Shown: positions 52,528 to 62,143 of the stretch, piece after piece | Position numbering within the stretch: the first letter of the stretch is position 1 | How the letters are laid out: each line of letters begins with the position of its first letter | Notes under the pieces: model-generated | The model's input: the letters and a program-made list of their open reading frames with translations, nothing else | Databases searched by the model: none | What the model was told of the DNA's origin: nothing | Assembly (NCBI RefSeq): GCF_029222705.1 | Contig: NZ_JARGZF010000001.1 | Coordinates: forward strand, 1,112,437-1,176,436 | Source: Knoellia sp. p5-6-4 | GTDB lineage: Bacteria > Actinomycetota > Actinomycetes > Actinomycetales > Dermatophilaceae | Reading direction: 5' to 3' | Length of the DNA stretch: 64,000 nucleotides | Position numbers and translations under genes: made by a program

Positions 52528-53312
52528 CCGGCGGTCCGGTGGAGGTCCACCACGTGGTCGAGGCTGCGCCGGGCCTGCGCGCGGACGCCCCCGTGGTGGT
52601 GCTGTCGAACTCGCTCGGCTCGACGCTGGCCATGTGGGATGCCCAGGCGCCGGCGCTGGCCGAGCACTTCCGCGTGGTCCGCTACGACACCCGCGGCCAC
52701 GGAGGTTCCCCGGTCCCGCCGGGGCCCTACTCGATCGACGACCTCGCCGACGACCTGCTCGTCCTGCTCGACCGGCTCGGTGTGGGCCGGGCCCACCTCG
52801 TGGGCCTCTCGCTCGGCGGCATGACCGTGCTGCGCCTGGCCGCCCGCAGCCCCGAGCGCGTCGGCCGGCTCGCCGTGCTGTGCACCTCCGCCCTGCTCGG
52901 TCCGGCCCAGGGCTGGCTCGACCGCGCCGCGACGGTGCGGGCGCAGGGAACCGGTGCCGTGGCGGACGCGGTCGTCGCCCGCTGGTACACCGAGGGCTAC
53001 GCTGCCGCCCACCCCGACGAGGTCGCCGCTGCCCGGGCCATGGTGGCCTCCGTCCCGGCCGAAGGCTACGCCGGCTGCTGCGAGGCGATCGCGTCGATGG
53101 ACCTCACGGCCGACCTCGCCGACATCAGCGCCCCCACGCTGGCCGTCGCCGGCGCCGAGGACCTCGCCACGCCTCCGGAGCACCTCGAGCGCATCGCCTC
53201 CGGCGTCAAGGACGGTTCCCTGCTCGTGCTGCCGCAGGCAGCCCATGTGGCCGCGCTGGAGCAGCCCGAGGCGGTCACGCGGGCGCTGCTGGACCACCTG
53301 TCGCGCCGCTGA
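52524..53312 (+). CDS. pcaD: 3-oxoadipate enol-lactonase (alpha/beta hydrolase)
   Basis: 262 residues, GTG start overlapping pcaF. Nucleophile elbow GLSLGG (Ser about 95), YDTRGHGGSPVPPGPYSIDD as in PcaD enzymes, later the Asp in VAGAEDLATPPEH and the His in PQAAHVAALEQP. It opens the lactone to 3-oxoadipate. The 3' end overlaps the dead LysR gene by 38 nt. Confidence 0.88.
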   Translation: MTGGPVEVHHVVEAAPGLRADAPVVVLSNSLGSTLAMWDAQAPALAEHFRVVRYDTRGHGGSPVPPGPYSIDDLADDLLVLLDRLGVGRAHLVGLSLGGMTVLRLAARSPERVGRLAVLCTSALLGPAQGWLDRAATVRAQGTGAVADAVVARWYTEGYAAAHPDEVAAARAMVASVPAEGYAGCCEAIASMDLTADLADISAPTLAVAGAEDLATPPEHLERIASGVKDGSLLVLPQAAHVAALEQPEAVTRALLDHLSRR

Positions 53313-54117
53313 GCCCGTCGTCCGCAGCGGCCCCCTCACCGAGGAGCCGCTCGGCCCGGGCCAGGATGCGCGCGATGTGGGCAGAGTCGTCACGGGCCCG
53401 CTTCGCCACGGCCAGCTCGACGGTCGCCGGCTCCCTCGAGGGACCGGTGGACCGCGCCGGTGATCCTAGGTGCTGCACCGAGTCGGGCACCAGGGCGACA
53501 CCGAGCCCCGCCGCCACGAACGAGACCAGCGTCGACGTCTCCGCCACCTCCTGGCGGACGTCGGGCTCGAAGCACGGCGTCGAGGCCCGCGAGGAGATGG
53601 GACTCGGGGAGCACGGCCACCAGCGGCTCGCGGCGCAGCACCTTCAGGCGCAGGTCCGGGTCCCGCACCGGCGGCCGCACGAAGGCGAGGTCCAGGGCTC
53701 CGGTGTGCAGGGCGGCCACCTGGTCCGGCGAGATCATCTCGCCGTGCAGGTCGAGCTCGACCAGGGGGAAGTCCTTCCGGAGCACCCGGGCCAGGCTCGG
53801 CATCAGCTCGTAGGTGGTCGAGCCCACGAAGCCCAGGGAGACCCTCCCCACCTCGCCGGCCGCGACCCGCGTGGCCTCCCGCCCCGCGTCGTCCCCCGCC
53901 GCGACGATGGCCCGGGCCCGCTCGAGGTAGCGCTTCCCCGCCTGCGTCAGCTCCACCCGCCGGGTGGAGCGGTGGAGCAGCTGCACCCCGAGCTCGGCCT
54001 CGAGCTGCTTGATCTGCTGCGACAGGGCGGCCGCGCGATGTGCAGCCGCTCGGCGGCACGCCCGAAGTGGCACTCCTCGGCGACGGCGATGAAGTACCTG
54101 ATGTGCCGCAGCTCCAT
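53275..54117 (-). pseudogene. LysR-type regulator with two lesions (CatR/PcaR-like position)
   Basis: The N-terminus ([28 protein letters not shown]) is a LysR helix-turn-helix but the frame breaks near 54028 (one base missing between RP and ALSQQI). The next frame gives [20 protein letters not shown] to LAGLDAV. Near 53570 it breaks again, with about 30 codons absent by comparison with relatives. The third piece starts FEPDVRQEVAETSTLVSFVA and ends at 53275. It was probably the activator of the adjoining catechol genes. Confidence 0.82.
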
Positions 54118-54124
54118 GGGGGTT

Positions 54125-54412
54125 CTAGCGGCTGGCGTCGTCGTGGCGGCGCAGCAGTGCCTCGGCGTCCCTGACGGCCTCGGCACTCTCGATGTAGGTG
54201 TGGCCGGCAGCGGCCTCCTGGGCCACGGCCATGACCCAGTTGTGCGGCTGCTGCGGCAGCCCGCGAGCGGCCAGCGAACGCTCGAGGTCGGACACCACCT
54301 CGGGGACCGGCCGGCCCTTGCTGCGCCCGGCCAGCTCGTTGATGACGGCCTGCATGATCGCGCGGTGGTACTCCCGCTCGTCGTGACCCGGTTCGAAGGG
54401 CTCCTGCGTCAT
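54125..54412 (-). CDS. Hypothetical acidic protein behind the carboxylase
   Basis: 95 residues from ATG 54412, with AAGGAGG 9 nt upstream and a 14-nt gap after the carboxylase stop. Content: [20 protein letters not shown], then [19 protein letters not shown] and a helical C-terminus rich in Ala/Asp. It has no membrane or signal segment. Close linkage suggests co-transcription with the carboxylase and perhaps an accessory role, but no family is recognised. Confidence 0.7.
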   Translation of the reverse strand: MTQEPFEPGHDEREYHRAIMQAVINELAGRSKGRPVPEVVSDLERSLAARGLPQQPHNWVMAVAQEAAAGHTYIESAEAVRDAEALLRRHDDASR

Positions 54413-54426
54413 GACTCCATCCTCCT

Positions 54427-57400
54427 TCACGTCATGCGTGACTCGATGGCATCAATGATGCGCGGACGCAGCTCCTCCGCGCTGATGACCGCGTCGACCG
54501 AGCCCACGGAGACGGCACGGTGGATGCTGTGCACGCTGTCGAACTCCGCCGCCACGCGGCCGAGCATCTCGGCCCGCACGGCGGTGCGCACCTCGGCGAG
54601 CTCGGTGACCACCTGCGCCCGCCGGGCACCGGTGGCCTCGGCCAGCTCGGCCTCGAGGGCGGTGACCCGGGGGTCCGCGGCGGTGCGGGCGTCGACGTCG
54701 CGGGAGAACACCACGGCGGCCGCGGGGGCGCCGCCGATCACCGACGCGAACGAGCCCTCCACCGCGAGGACGGTCATGTTCGGGTTCAGCGCCTTGGAGA
54801 AGACCACGAACGCGCCACCGTGGTAGCGCGAGACCACCACGAAGACGATCGGCCCCACGAAGTTCACGATGGCCCGGCCGATCTCGGCGCCGTACTCGAG
54901 CTGGAGGTTCCGCATCGAGTCGGGTGAACCGTCGAAGCCCGACAGGTTCGCCAGGACGACCAGCGGCCGGTTGCCGCTGGCGGCGTTGATCGCGCGCGCC
55001 GCCTTCTTGGACGAGCGGGGGAACAGCGTCCCGGAGGTGTAGGTGTCCGGCCCGTCGGTGGGAGGGAAGCCACGGCGCGGCACGGACTTGGACTCGATGC
55101 CGAGCAGGCACACGGCATACCCACCGATGTGGGCGTCCTGGACCACCGCGGTCTCGGCGTCCGCCATCCCCGCCCAGCGCTCCAGCGTCGGGTGGTCCTG
55201 GTCGGAGACCGCGCGCATGAGGGTGCGGATGTCGAAGGCCTTCTTGCGGTCGGGGTTGGTCGCCGACGAGAAGATGTCGCCGACCGTCGTGAAGCCGCTG
55301 TCGGGCATCTCGTGGGGGAAGACGGTGACGTCGCGGTCGACCGGGTCCGCCGTCTCCACCCGGCGCGGACCACCTTCCCCGGGGTGGGCGTAGGTGTGGT
55401 CGTAGTGCGCCATGAGCACGTCACGGGCGCCGGCGAGGTCGGGCGCCCAGTACTGCGCCTGCCCGTTGGGACCCATCACGCGGTCGTAGCCACCGATGCC
55501 GAAGTTGTCCTCGGCCGAGACGCCACCGGAGAAGTCGAGGGACTGCTTGCCGGTGAGCACCATCGCCGAGTCGGGCGTCATGACGAGGATGCCCTTGGTG
55601 TGCATCAGCATCGTCGCCTCGGCGTTCCAGTAGGGCTGCGCGCCGACGTTGATGCCGGCGACGACGACGTTGATCTCCCCGCCCGCCTGGGTGAACTCGA
55701 TGATCCGCTTGAGCGCCCGGGCCACCCAGTCCATGTTCTCCGTGCCCGAGTCCATGGAGATGCGGGCGCCGGCGGACAGGGCGAACCACTCGATCGGCAC
55801 CCCCATCTGCTCGGCGAGGTCGATGGCGGCGATGACCCGCGAGCACTCGGCCTCGGAGACGGCGCCGAGGGCCTTGAGGGGGTCGCCGCAGAGCAGCACG
55901 CGTGTGACGCCCTCGGGGTGCAGACGGGTCGGGGTGGTGACGACGCCGGCGATGATGCCGGCCTTGTTCAGGCCGTAGGGCCGCTCCACCGGGACGAGCG
56001 CGCCGCTGTCGTCGAGGTCGTACTCCGTTGCGGTGCCGCCCTGACCCGCCACCAGCGAGACGAGCTCGTAGGGGTAGACCAGGCCGCGGCGGCGGGCCCG
56101 GACGACCTTCTGCGCGTACTCGTCGAGTGGCTTCAGGCGTTCGGTCGGCGGCTCCTCGATGGAGGTGACGACGCCCGAGCCCGGCTGGTAGGAGAACCGG
56201 GCCGCGATCGGGTGCACCGCGCCGTCGGCCCCGGCCACGCGGGCGGTGACCAGCACCTCCTCGATGCCGGCACCGAGGGTGAGCGGGGCGATCTTCGACT
56301 GCAGGGCGGTGAGCTGGTCGATGTCGGCCTCGATGACCGGCCAGATCTCCACCCAGATGTGGTTCATGTCGAGCCGCGGGCCCGAGGCACCCCGCGCGCT
56401 GCGGGCGCGGCGGACCGCCTCGAGGCAGTTGGCGATGGCGCGCTCGGCATGCGGGAGCGCGGTCACCGTGCCGTCCTCGTCACGCACGACGGCGAGCTGG
56501 CGCACCTGCGACATCGCCACCAGGCGCTGGTCGGAGTCGTTGCCCGCGGCCACGCAGTGGTAGAGCAGGACGTCCTCGGGAGCCTCGAGCCGGGTGACCT
56601 CGAAGTCGCGCAGGCGCCACAGGTTGAGTCGGCGGCCGACCATCGGGTGGACGCCGCGCACGAGGGTGTCCTCGACCAGGCCGTCGGACGTGGGCCGGAA
56701 CGTGAAGTAACCGACCTCCCGACCGCCACCGGGGCAGGCCGCCACGACGACGCGGCGCAGCTGCCCGGTGAAGTCGAGCTTCTCGAGCATGGCGGAGAGC
56801 TGTGCGGAGGCCTCCTCGGGGGACTCCGGCTCCTCCGGCCACGACAGGTAGAGGTCGACCACGGCCTGGTAGCCGATCGGGCGTGCGGCAACCTCGCCGG
56901 TGACGTCGCGCACGAGCGAGGTGCCCTCGGCCAGCTCGGAGACACGCCCGACCGTGGTGACGACATGGGTGTGCCGGCCGTCGAGGGTGTAATCGGCGAC
57001 CGCGAAGGGGCGCCCCTCCTCCTCGCTGGCGGCGCTCAGCCCGTGCAGGTCGTGCTCGCGGTAGTGCCGCTTGATGAGCACCTCGAGCAGCGGCTCCCGC
57101 TGCGGCACACCACCTTCGAGCCGCTCGGCGAGGAAGCGCACGATCTGCTCGGGGATGGCGGCGAGGCGGTCGATGCGGGCAGCCCGGTCCGGGACGTCCG
57201 GGGCGGCAGCCAGGGCCGCCACCTCGTCGCGCACACCGGCGAGCACGCTGGCGCGCTCCTCGTCGACCAGCGGCTGGTCGAACCACCGGAAGCGCACGCT
57301 GCGGGCTAGGTCGCCGACCACGGGGAAGCGCAGCTGGGTCGCGACGACGAGGCGGTCGAGCACCTCGCGGGCGGCGTGGTCGAGCGGCGCCTGCGGTCGG

Positions 57401-59937
57401 GGCTCGGTGAGCCAGCGCTGCAGCAGCGCCGTGGCCAGGTGCACGTCGGGGGCGCTGCGCTGCTGCGCGAGGAAGATGCGGAAGACGGCCTCCTCGAGCT
57501 CCGGCGTGCGGTCGAAGCCGTCGACACCGTAGTGCTCCAGCACCCGGGCGAGCTTGCCGCGGAAGGCTTCCGGCAGTCCGCCGCGCTCGACGTCGAGACT
57601 CTGCAGGTAGGTGTGGAAGTGCTCCTTCGGGCTGTGCACCCGGTGCTCGGTGTGCACGTCCTCGTCGGCGGGGCGGTTGCGGCTGAGCTCGGCGAAGTCG
57701 GCGAAGACCCCCAGCGCCGCCACCTCGTCGCCGATGGGCGAGGTGCCGCTGCGGGTCAGCTCGTCACGGGCCGCGAGGTAGTCGTGGAGGGTGCGGCCCT
57801 CGTCGCGTGGGTCGATGTCGTAGCCCAGCACCATCGCGCACAGGTCGGCGCGCCCGCGGGCGGCGCGGTCGGCCGGGCCGGGCTGGGCCGCCGTCGCGTC
57901 GTCGAGGTCGAGGTCCACCGCCTCCCCGCCGGTCTGCTCGGCCACCTCCTCGGCGTCACCGACCGGCTCGAGCCGCAGCAGTGGCGCGCCGGTCTCGACC
58001 TGGCTGCCCGCGGAGACGCGCAGCTCGCGCACCCGCGCCTGGAACGGCGCGGGGATGACGGTCTCCATCTTCATCGACTCGAGGACCAGCACAGGTGAGC
58101 CGGCGGCGACCTCCTCACCGACGGCGACCGGAGTCGCGACGACCAGGGCGGGCGCGGGCGAGCGCAGCACGCCGCCCTCGTCGCGACTGACGCGGTGGGT
58201 GACGCCGTCGACCTCGACGAGGTGCACCGGGCCGTGGGTGGCCGTGATGATCCGGTGGGTGCGGCCCCGCACCGTCATCCGGCTGGCATAGGAGTCGATG
58301 CGGTCGAGGTCGGCGTCGACGACGCTCTCCTCGGCCCCGTTGCCGATGGCGACGCGGAAGCGGTGCGGGCCCGTGCGGGCCACGGTGACCTTGTATGCCG
58401 TGCCGCGCAGCTTGAGGTCGATGGCGCGCCCGACCTGGTGCTGCACCTGGGGTCGCCCGCCGTGGGCGGTCTCGAGGAGCCGGGCGCGCTCGACGGCCTC
58501 GGCCTCTTCGTAGCCCTCGATGCCCGCGGCCACGAGCGCGATCCCGGAGTGGCGGTGGGAGACCAGCCGGCCCTCGGCCCGCACCCGGTCGATCCAGCCG
58601 GTGTCGGCGGTGCCGTCGACGACCTCGGGCTGGTCGAGCAGGTCGAGGATGAAGCTCTTGTTGGTGGCGCCGCCCTCGATGACCACGGTCGTCTCGCCCA
58701 TGGCGCGGCGCAGGCGGGCCAGGGCCTCCTCGCGGGTGCGGCCGTAGGCGATGATCTTGGCGATCATCGAGTCGAAGTCGGCGGGGATCGAGTCGCCCTC
58801 ACCCACGCCGGTGTCGACCCGGATGCCCGGGCCGGCCGGCAGGTCGAGCAGCGTGATCCGACCGGGCGACGGGGCGAAGTCGCGGTCGGGGTCCTCGGCG
58901 TTGAGGCGGGCCTCGACCGCGTGGCCGGTCTCCAGCGGACGCTCGCCCTCGAGGCGGCCTCCGGCTGCTACGTGGATCTGTGCCTTGACGAGGTCCATGT
59001 CGGTGGTGGCCTCGGTGATGGGGTGCTCCACCTGGAGGCGGGTGTTCACCTCGAGGAAGGCGAAGAAGCGCTCGCCCGGGTGGTAGAGGAACTCGACGGT
59101 GCCGGCGCCGGCATACCCCACGGCAACGGCGAGCCGCTCGGCACTGGCCTTGAGCTCGGCGACCTGGTCCGCGTCGAGCACCGGCGAGGCGGACTCCTCG
59201 ACCACCTTCTGGTTGCGCCGTTGCACCGAGCAGTCGCGGACGCCGACCGCCCAGGCCGTGCCCTGGCCGTCGGCGATGACCTGCACCTCCACGTGACGCG
59301 CGCCGGTCACGAGCTTCTCGAGGAAGACGACGCCGGAGCCGAACGCGCGCTCGGCCTCGTCGCGGGTGCGGTGGTAGGCGTCGGCGAGGTCGGCGTCGGA
59401 GGTGACCTTGCGGATGCCGCGGCCCCCACCGCCCGCGGTCGCCTTGAGCATCAGCGGGTAGCCGATCCGGGCCGCCGCCGCCGTGGCCTCCTCCAAGGTG
59501 TCGACGCCGCCCCGGCTCCACGGGGCGACGGGAACCCCGACCTCCTCGGCAATGAGCTTGGAGCCGATCTTGTCGCCGAGCCTGCGCATGGCCTCGGCGC
59601 TAGGCCCGATGAACGTCACGCCGATGCGGGCACACAGGTCGGCGAACGCCGGGTCCTCGGCCACGAAGCCCCAGCCGACCCAGGCGGCGTCGGCACCGGT
59701 CTCGACGAGGGCGCGCTCGAGCACGGCGTGGTTGATGTAGGGCCGCTCACTGGCCGGGCCGAGGCTGTAGGAGAGGTCGGCCTCACGCACGAACATCGCC
59801 TTGCGCTCACCCTCGGTGTAGAGGGCGACCGTCTCGATGCGCTCGTCGTCCGGCTGCTCGGCATTGAGGTCGCGCACCGCGTGGATGAGCCGCATCGCGG
59901 CCTCGCCCCGGTTGACGATGGCAATGCGACGGAACAT
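54427..59937 (-). CDS. Single-chain multidomain acyl-CoA carboxylase (BC-BCCP-CT)
   Basis: 1836 residues from ATG 59937 with GGAGG upstream. The biotin carboxylase part (about 1-460) has the ATP-grasp loop GGGGRGIRKV and EVNTRLQVEHPITE. The biotin site is ESMKMET with Lys623. A long linking region follows (about 660-1250), and the carboxyltransferase halves lie in the last 580 residues (MDSGTENMDWVARALKRIIE; GGAPAAAVVFSRDVDA). The order resembles eukaryotic acetyl-CoA carboxylase rather than the split AccA/AccD pairs of most Actinobacteria. Substrate may be acetyl-, propionyl- or a longer acyl-CoA. Three motif copies are coding. Confidence 0.88.
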   Translation of the reverse strand: MFRRIAIVNRGEAAMRLIHAVRDLNAEQPDDERIETVALYTEGERKAMFVREADLSYSLGPASERPYINHAVLERALVETGADAAWVGWGFVAEDPAFADLCARIGVTFIGPSAEAMRRLGDKIGSKLIAEEVGVPVAPWSRGGVDTLEEATAAAARIGYPLMLKATAGGGGRGIRKVTSDADLADAYHRTRDEAERAFGSGVVFLEKLVTGARHVEVQVIADGQGTAWAVGVRDCSVQRRNQKVVEESASPVLDADQVAELKASAERLAVAVGYAGAGTVEFLYHPGERFFAFLEVNTRLQVEHPITEATTDMDLVKAQIHVAAGGRLEGERPLETGHAVEARLNAEDPDRDFAPSPGRITLLDLPAGPGIRVDTGVGEGDSIPADFDSMIAKIIAYGRTREEALARLRRAMGETTVVIEGGATNKSFILDLLDQPEVVDGTADTGWIDRVRAEGRLVSHRHSGIALVAAGIEGYEEAEAVERARLLETAHGGRPQVQHQVGRAIDLKLRGTAYKVTVARTGPHRFRVAIGNGAEESVVDADLDRIDSYASRMTVRGRTHRIITATHGPVHLVEVDGVTHRVSRDEGGVLRSPAPALVVATPVAVGEEVAAGSPVLVLESMKMETVIPAPFQARVRELRVSAGSQVETGAPLLRLEPVGDAEEVAEQTGGEAVDLDLDDATAAQPGPADRAARGRADLCAMVLGYDIDPRDEGRTLHDYLAARDELTRSGTSPIGDEVAALGVFADFAELSRNRPADEDVHTEHRVHSPKEHFHTYLQSLDVERGGLPEAFRGKLARVLEHYGVDGFDRTPELEEAVFRIFLAQQRSAPDVHLATALLQRWLTEPRPQAPLDHAAREVLDRLVVATQLRFPVVGDLARSVRFRWFDQPLVDEERASVLAGVRDEVAALAAAPDVPDRAARIDRLAAIPEQIVRFLAERLEGGVPQREPLLEVLIKRHYREHDLHGLSAASEEEGRPFAVADYTLDGRHTHVVTTVGRVSELAEGTSLVRDVTGEVAARPIGYQAVVDLYLSWPEEPESPEEASAQLSAMLEKLDFTGQLRRVVVAACPGGGREVGYFTFRPTSDGLVEDTLVRGVHPMVGRRLNLWRLRDFEVTRLEAPEDVLLYHCVAAGNDSDQRLVAMSQVRQLAVVRDEDGTVTALPHAERAIANCLEAVRRARSARGASGPRLDMNHIWVEIWPVIEADIDQLTALQSKIAPLTLGAGIEEVLVTARVAGADGAVHPIAARFSYQPGSGVVTSIEEPPTERLKPLDEYAQKVVRARRRGLVYPYELVSLVAGQGGTATEYDLDDSGALVPVERPYGLNKAGIIAGVVTTPTRLHPEGVTRVLLCGDPLKALGAVSEAECSRVIAAIDLAEQMGVPIEWFALSAGARISMDSGTENMDWVARALKRIIEFTQAGGEINVVVAGINVGAQPYWNAEATMLMHTKGILVMTPDSAMVLTGKQSLDFSGGVSAEDNFGIGGYDRVMGPNGQAQYWAPDLAGARDVLMAHYDHTYAHPGEGGPRRVETADPVDRDVTVFPHEMPDSGFTTVGDIFSSATNPDRKKAFDIRTLMRAVSDQDHPTLERWAGMADAETAVVQDAHIGGYAVCLLGIESKSVPRRGFPPTDGPDTYTSGTLFPRSSKKAARAINAASGNRPLVVLANLSGFDGSPDSMRNLQLEYGAEIGRAIVNFVGPIVFVVVSRYHGGAFVVFSKALNPNMTVLAVEGSFASVIGGAPAAAVVFSRDVDARTAADPRVTALEAELAEATGARRAQVVTELAEVRTAVRAEMLGRVAAEFDSVHSIHRAVSVGSVDAVISAEELRPRIIDAIESRMT

Positions 59938-60076
59938 CGAGGCGCCCTCCACGTGTCGATCTGTGTCTGGTGTGACCCGCGGCACAGGTCACGAGGCCGA
60001 GCCTGTCACGCCTTCCGGGTGACTCGCGAGTAATGCCGTCGCCCGGCCGCGGCACGACGCACCGGCCGGACCGGCC

Positions 60077-61258
60077 TCACGTCGGGTGGCCCGGCAGCTC
60101 CTCCGCCTCCTCGGCCGAGTCACGGCTCGTCACGAGCTCTCCCGCCACCAGGTCCGTCGTGTCGTGGGGCCGCTGCACGTACGCGTCGACGGCGGCCAGG
60201 AGCATCGCGGTGACCGGGATCGCGAGCAGGGCACCCCCGACGCCGAAGAGGGCCGACCCCAGCATCACCGAGCCGAAGGCCACGGCGGGATGCAGGTTGA
60301 CGGCGCGGGCGCTGATCCTCGGCTCGAAGGTGAGGTTCTCGACCTGCTGGTAGAGGACGCCCCAGGCCAGTGCCGCGATGCCGGTCCAGGGCTGGGGGCT
60401 CGCCAGGCCCACCAGGACGGGGAGCACGATCGAGATGTAGGTGCCGATCGTGGGGACGAACTGGGCGACCACGCCGGTCCAGAGCCCGAGGGCGAGCCAC
60501 GAGGGCAGGCCGATGAGCAGGAACACCAGCGCCGAGGTGGTGCCGTTGATGACCGCCAGCACCAGTCGGGCCGAGACGTAGCCCGCCGTCTTGGCCGTCG
60601 ACAGGTCCCACACGCTGAGGAAGATCCGCTGGGGTCGCGCAGGCATCAGACCGGCCAGCCACGTCCGCAGCCGCGGCCCGTCGGCCGAGAGGTAGAAGCT
60701 CAGCAGGATGATGGCGAAGAACCCGAAGACGCCGGTCGCGAGTGAGCCCAGCACGGTCCAGAGCCCACCGAGCACGTCCTGGGCGTAGTTGGCGGCGTCC
60801 TCGGGGGTGAGCCGGATCGAGGACAGCAGGTCCGAGGAGCTGTAGTCGGTGCCCAGGCGGCGGTTCACCCAGCCCAGCACCGACTCGATCATGCTCGGCA
60901 GGCCGCGCAGCAGGGTGGCCGCCTGCTCGACGGCGAGGCTGCCGAAGGCGACCAGGAACCCCAGCGACAGCAGTCCCGCGGCGACCATCACCAGCGCGGT
61001 CGCGACGCCACGCGGCATACGGGTGGACAGGCGCCTGACCGCAGGCTCCATGGCGAGGGAGAGGAACCAGGCCATCACCACGGTGAAGAGCACCGAGCCG
61101 CCGTCGGCGAGCACGAAGCGCAGGAGCGCCAACAGGGCGACCAACGCTGCCAGCGTCAGCCCGACCCGCCACACGTTGGCCGGGACCAGCAGCACCCGGA
61201 CCGTGTGCACAGGCGAACCGAGCCCCGTCCTCGGGTCAGGGCGAAGACCACCCGCCAT
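60077..61258 (-). CDS. AI-2E family transporter (PerM/TqsA-like)
   Basis: 393 residues from ATG 61258 with GGAGGTG upstream. About eight membrane spans; the conserved PTIGTYISIVLPVLVGLAS and GGALLAIPVTAMLLA stretches of the family are present, after a soluble central region (TDYSSSDLLSSIRLTPED). Family members export varied small molecules. One motif copy encodes RMPRGV. No gene was seen in 59938-60076. Confidence 0.9.
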   Translation of the reverse strand: MAGGLRPDPRTGLGSPVHTVRVLLVPANVWRVGLTLAALVALLALLRFVLADGGSVLFTVVMAWFLSLAMEPAVRRLSTRMPRGVATALVMVAAGLLSLGFLVAFGSLAVEQAATLLRGLPSMIESVLGWVNRRLGTDYSSSDLLSSIRLTPEDAANYAQDVLGGLWTVLGSLATGVFGFFAIILLSFYLSADGPRLRTWLAGLMPARPQRIFLSVWDLSTAKTAGYVSARLVLAVINGTTSALVFLLIGLPSWLALGLWTGVVAQFVPTIGTYISIVLPVLVGLASPQPWTGIAALAWGVLYQQVENLTFEPRISARAVNLHPAVAFGSVMLGSALFGVGGALLAIPVTAMLLAAVDAYVQRPHDTTDLVAGELVTSRDSAEEAEELPGHPT

Positions 61259-61349
61259 CGGCACCTCCGGCGTCAGCACCTGTCCCGAGTGTGGCAGGCG
61301 ACTGGGCACCGCGCCCGGCCTCAGCACACGTGCCCGTTCCGGGCACGAC

Positions 61350-61385
61350 GAAGGCCCCGAACCAAGAGTCCTGGTCGGGGCCTTC
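61350..61385 (-). terminator. Terminator hairpin behind tRNA-Tyr
   Basis: GAAGGCCCCGAACCA (61350-61364) pairs with 61372-61385 with one bulged A. It lies 9 nt beyond the encoded CCA of tRNA-Tyr. A smaller TGCCCG-TTC-CGGGCA hairpin (61331-61345) follows. Confidence 0.75.
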
Positions 61386-61393
61386 ATGCACGG

Positions 61394-61477
61394 TGGTGGC
61401 AGGTGAAGGATTCGAACCTTCGAAGCTTTCGCGACGGATTTACAGTCCGCTCCCATTGGCCGCTCGGGCAACCTGCC
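61394..61477 (-). tRNA. tRNA-Tyr (GTA), CCA encoded
   Basis: 5' GGCAGGT pairs with ACCTGCC; anticodon loop CTGTAAA; a long variable arm (class II); T-loop GTTCGAATCC. Discriminator A is at 61397 and CCA is encoded at 61394-61396, unlike the other three tRNAs here. Confidence 0.95.
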
Positions 61478-61556
61478 GTGTGCGCATGGAAGGATAGCAA
61501 GCAAGCCCGCGAATGCGAATTCGCCCCATCCGTCACGCCTCGAGAGGACTCGACCC

Positions 61557-62051
61557 ATGGCAGACAGCTCGTTCGACATCGTCAGCAAGGTGGACAAGCA
61601 GGAGGTCGACAACGCGCTGAACCAGGCGGCCAAGGAGGTCGGCCAGCGCTACGACTTCCGAGGCGTCGGCGCCTCCATCGAGTGGAGCGGCGACAACGTG
61701 CTCATCAAGGCCAACACCGCCGAGCGTGTGCTGGCCGTGGTCGACGTCTTCGAGACCAAGCTGGTGCGCCGCGGCGTCTCGCTGAAGTCGATCGACTTCG
61801 GTGACAAGGAGCCGAAGCCGTCGGGCAAGGAGTACCGCCTCGAGGGCCCGCTCAAGGAGGGCATCTCGCAGGAGAACGCCAAGAAGATCTCCAAGATCAT
61901 CCGCGACGAGGGCCCCAAGTCGGTCAAGGCCACGATCCAGGGCGACGAGCTGCGCGTGGTCAGCAAGTCCCGCGACGACCTCCAGGCCGTGCAGGCGCTG
62001 CTGAAGGGCAAGGACCTCGACGTCGCCCTGCAGTTCACCAACTACCGCTGA
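61557..62051 (+). CDS. yajQ: YajQ family nucleotide/cyclic-di-GMP-binding protein
   Basis: 164 residues, normal size. [34 protein letters not shown] and [11 protein letters not shown] are the family's conserved start, middle and end. Members bind tRNA or cyclic di-GMP; its role in Actinobacteria is not settled. AGAGGA precedes the ATG. Confidence 0.95.
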   Translation: MADSSFDIVSKVDKQEVDNALNQAAKEVGQRYDFRGVGASIEWSGDNVLIKANTAERVLAVVDVFETKLVRRGVSLKSIDFGDKEPKPSGKEYRLEGPLKEGISQENAKKISKIIRDEGPKSVKATIQGDELRVVSKSRDDLQAVQALLKGKDLDVALQFTNYR

Positions 62052-62067
62052 CCCCGCACCGGGAGAG

Positions 62068-62100
62068 GTATGCCGTGCGGCACCGGCCCGCACGGCATAC
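62068..62100 (+). terminator. Perfect inverted GTATGCCGTG pair behind yajQ
   Basis: GTATGCCGTGCGG (62068-62080) and CCGCACGGCATAC (62088-62100) form a 13-bp stem with a 7-nt loop, 16 nt past the yajQ stop. It is the tightest of the four motif-pair hairpins and looks like a terminator without a U-tract. Confidence 0.75.
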
Positions 62101-62143
62101 GTTGGGGAGCGCACGCGGTTCCCCAACCCCTTCAGGAGTGCCG

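Noticed and set aside
53390-54073. Stand-alone 227-residue protein
   Set aside because: It is the middle piece of the broken LysR gene with out-of-frame ends, not an independent gene.
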